Shown here piece after piece: positions 20,504 through 20,526 of a stretch of DNA of 20,526 bases. Made by a program: the position numbers and the translations under genes. The notes below the pieces were generated by a model. The model was not told the DNA's origin, ran no database searches, and was given only the letters and a program-made list of their open reading frames with translations. Source of the DNA: Onstottus_B arcticum (GTDB taxonomy: Bacteria > Acidobacteriota > Blastocatellia > UBA7656); contig JBBPIE010000061.1 of assembly GCA_038040485.1 (NCBI GenBank), forward strand, positions 1-20,526, read 5' to 3'. The first letter of the stretch is position 1; every line of letters begins with the position of its first letter.

Positions 20504-20526
20504 ATGTCCCGAAAGAAAACAAGCAG
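20504..20526 (+). CDS. 5' end of a gene cut by the window
   Basis: ATG at 20504 follows GGAAGGAG (20491-20498) at 5-nt spacing. Only MSRKKTS can be read before the window ends, so the product is unknown. The good Shine-Dalgarno is the evidence for this start. Confidence 0.7.

Overview
The window looks like chromosomal DNA of an Acidobacteriota member, most likely class Blastocatellia. Two things suggest this: the TPR family at 16955-17977 and the secreted/Cys-rich small proteins match what I remember from that lineage, and the gene mix (PDZ-7TM-GAF-PP2C phosphatase, acidobacterial small secreted proteins, intergenic CGCCAAGA and CGGCGAC palindromes) fits. This is recollection plus composition, not a database search. 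DNA is moderately GC-rich. I saw no tRNA, rRNA, CRISPR array or intact insertion sequence.

Layout. 1-1300: a REP-like palindrome, an orphan HEAGH-motif zinc peptidase-like gene, and a toxin-antitoxin pair (excisionase/MerR-like HTH antitoxin overlapping a MazF/PemK toxin). 1338-2534 (-): an M24 metallopeptidase. 2808-5504 (+): a PDZ/membrane/GAF/RsbU-type PP2C phosphatase, converging through a hairpin on a small secreted protein (5571-5948, -). 6051-7793 (-): rseP followed by a small unknown gene. 8236-9420 (-): dxr with its own terminator. 9734-12082 (+): an O-antigen-ligase-like membrane protein with TPRs, divergent from dxr. 12270-13328 (-): a secreted beta-rich protein with a strong terminator. 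13692-16210 (+): a three-gene run, heptosyltransferase - isoprenylcysteine-methyltransferase-like membrane enzyme - DUF3108 protein. 16639-18529: a Cys-rich small secreted protein (-), a TPR protein (+) and a short AraC-type regulator (+). 19098-20130: two unknown proteins. The window ends with a four-copy tandem repeat just before a new gene (20504 onward).

Functionally the centre of the window is envelope-oriented: isoprenoid precursor synthesis (Dxr), intramembrane stress proteolysis (RseP), glycan polymerisation/ligation, heptose transfer and a DUF3108 export/envelope protein. A phosphatase of the partner-switch type supplies a signalling element.

The most striking non-gene feature is a 156-bp MITE-like element (9490-9645) with 12-bp terminal inverted repeats, a 25-bp internal hairpin and a perfect 8-bp flanking direct repeat. 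It lies exactly between the divergent dxr and ligase promoters. A second pattern is that several genes (rsbU-like, dxr, waaC-like) have an extended -10 box TGC-TAnnnT only 18-25 nt from the ATG and no Shine-Dalgarno, whereas others have a strong GGAGG. In several cases this decides the start codon, and four genes here use TTG or GTG starts.
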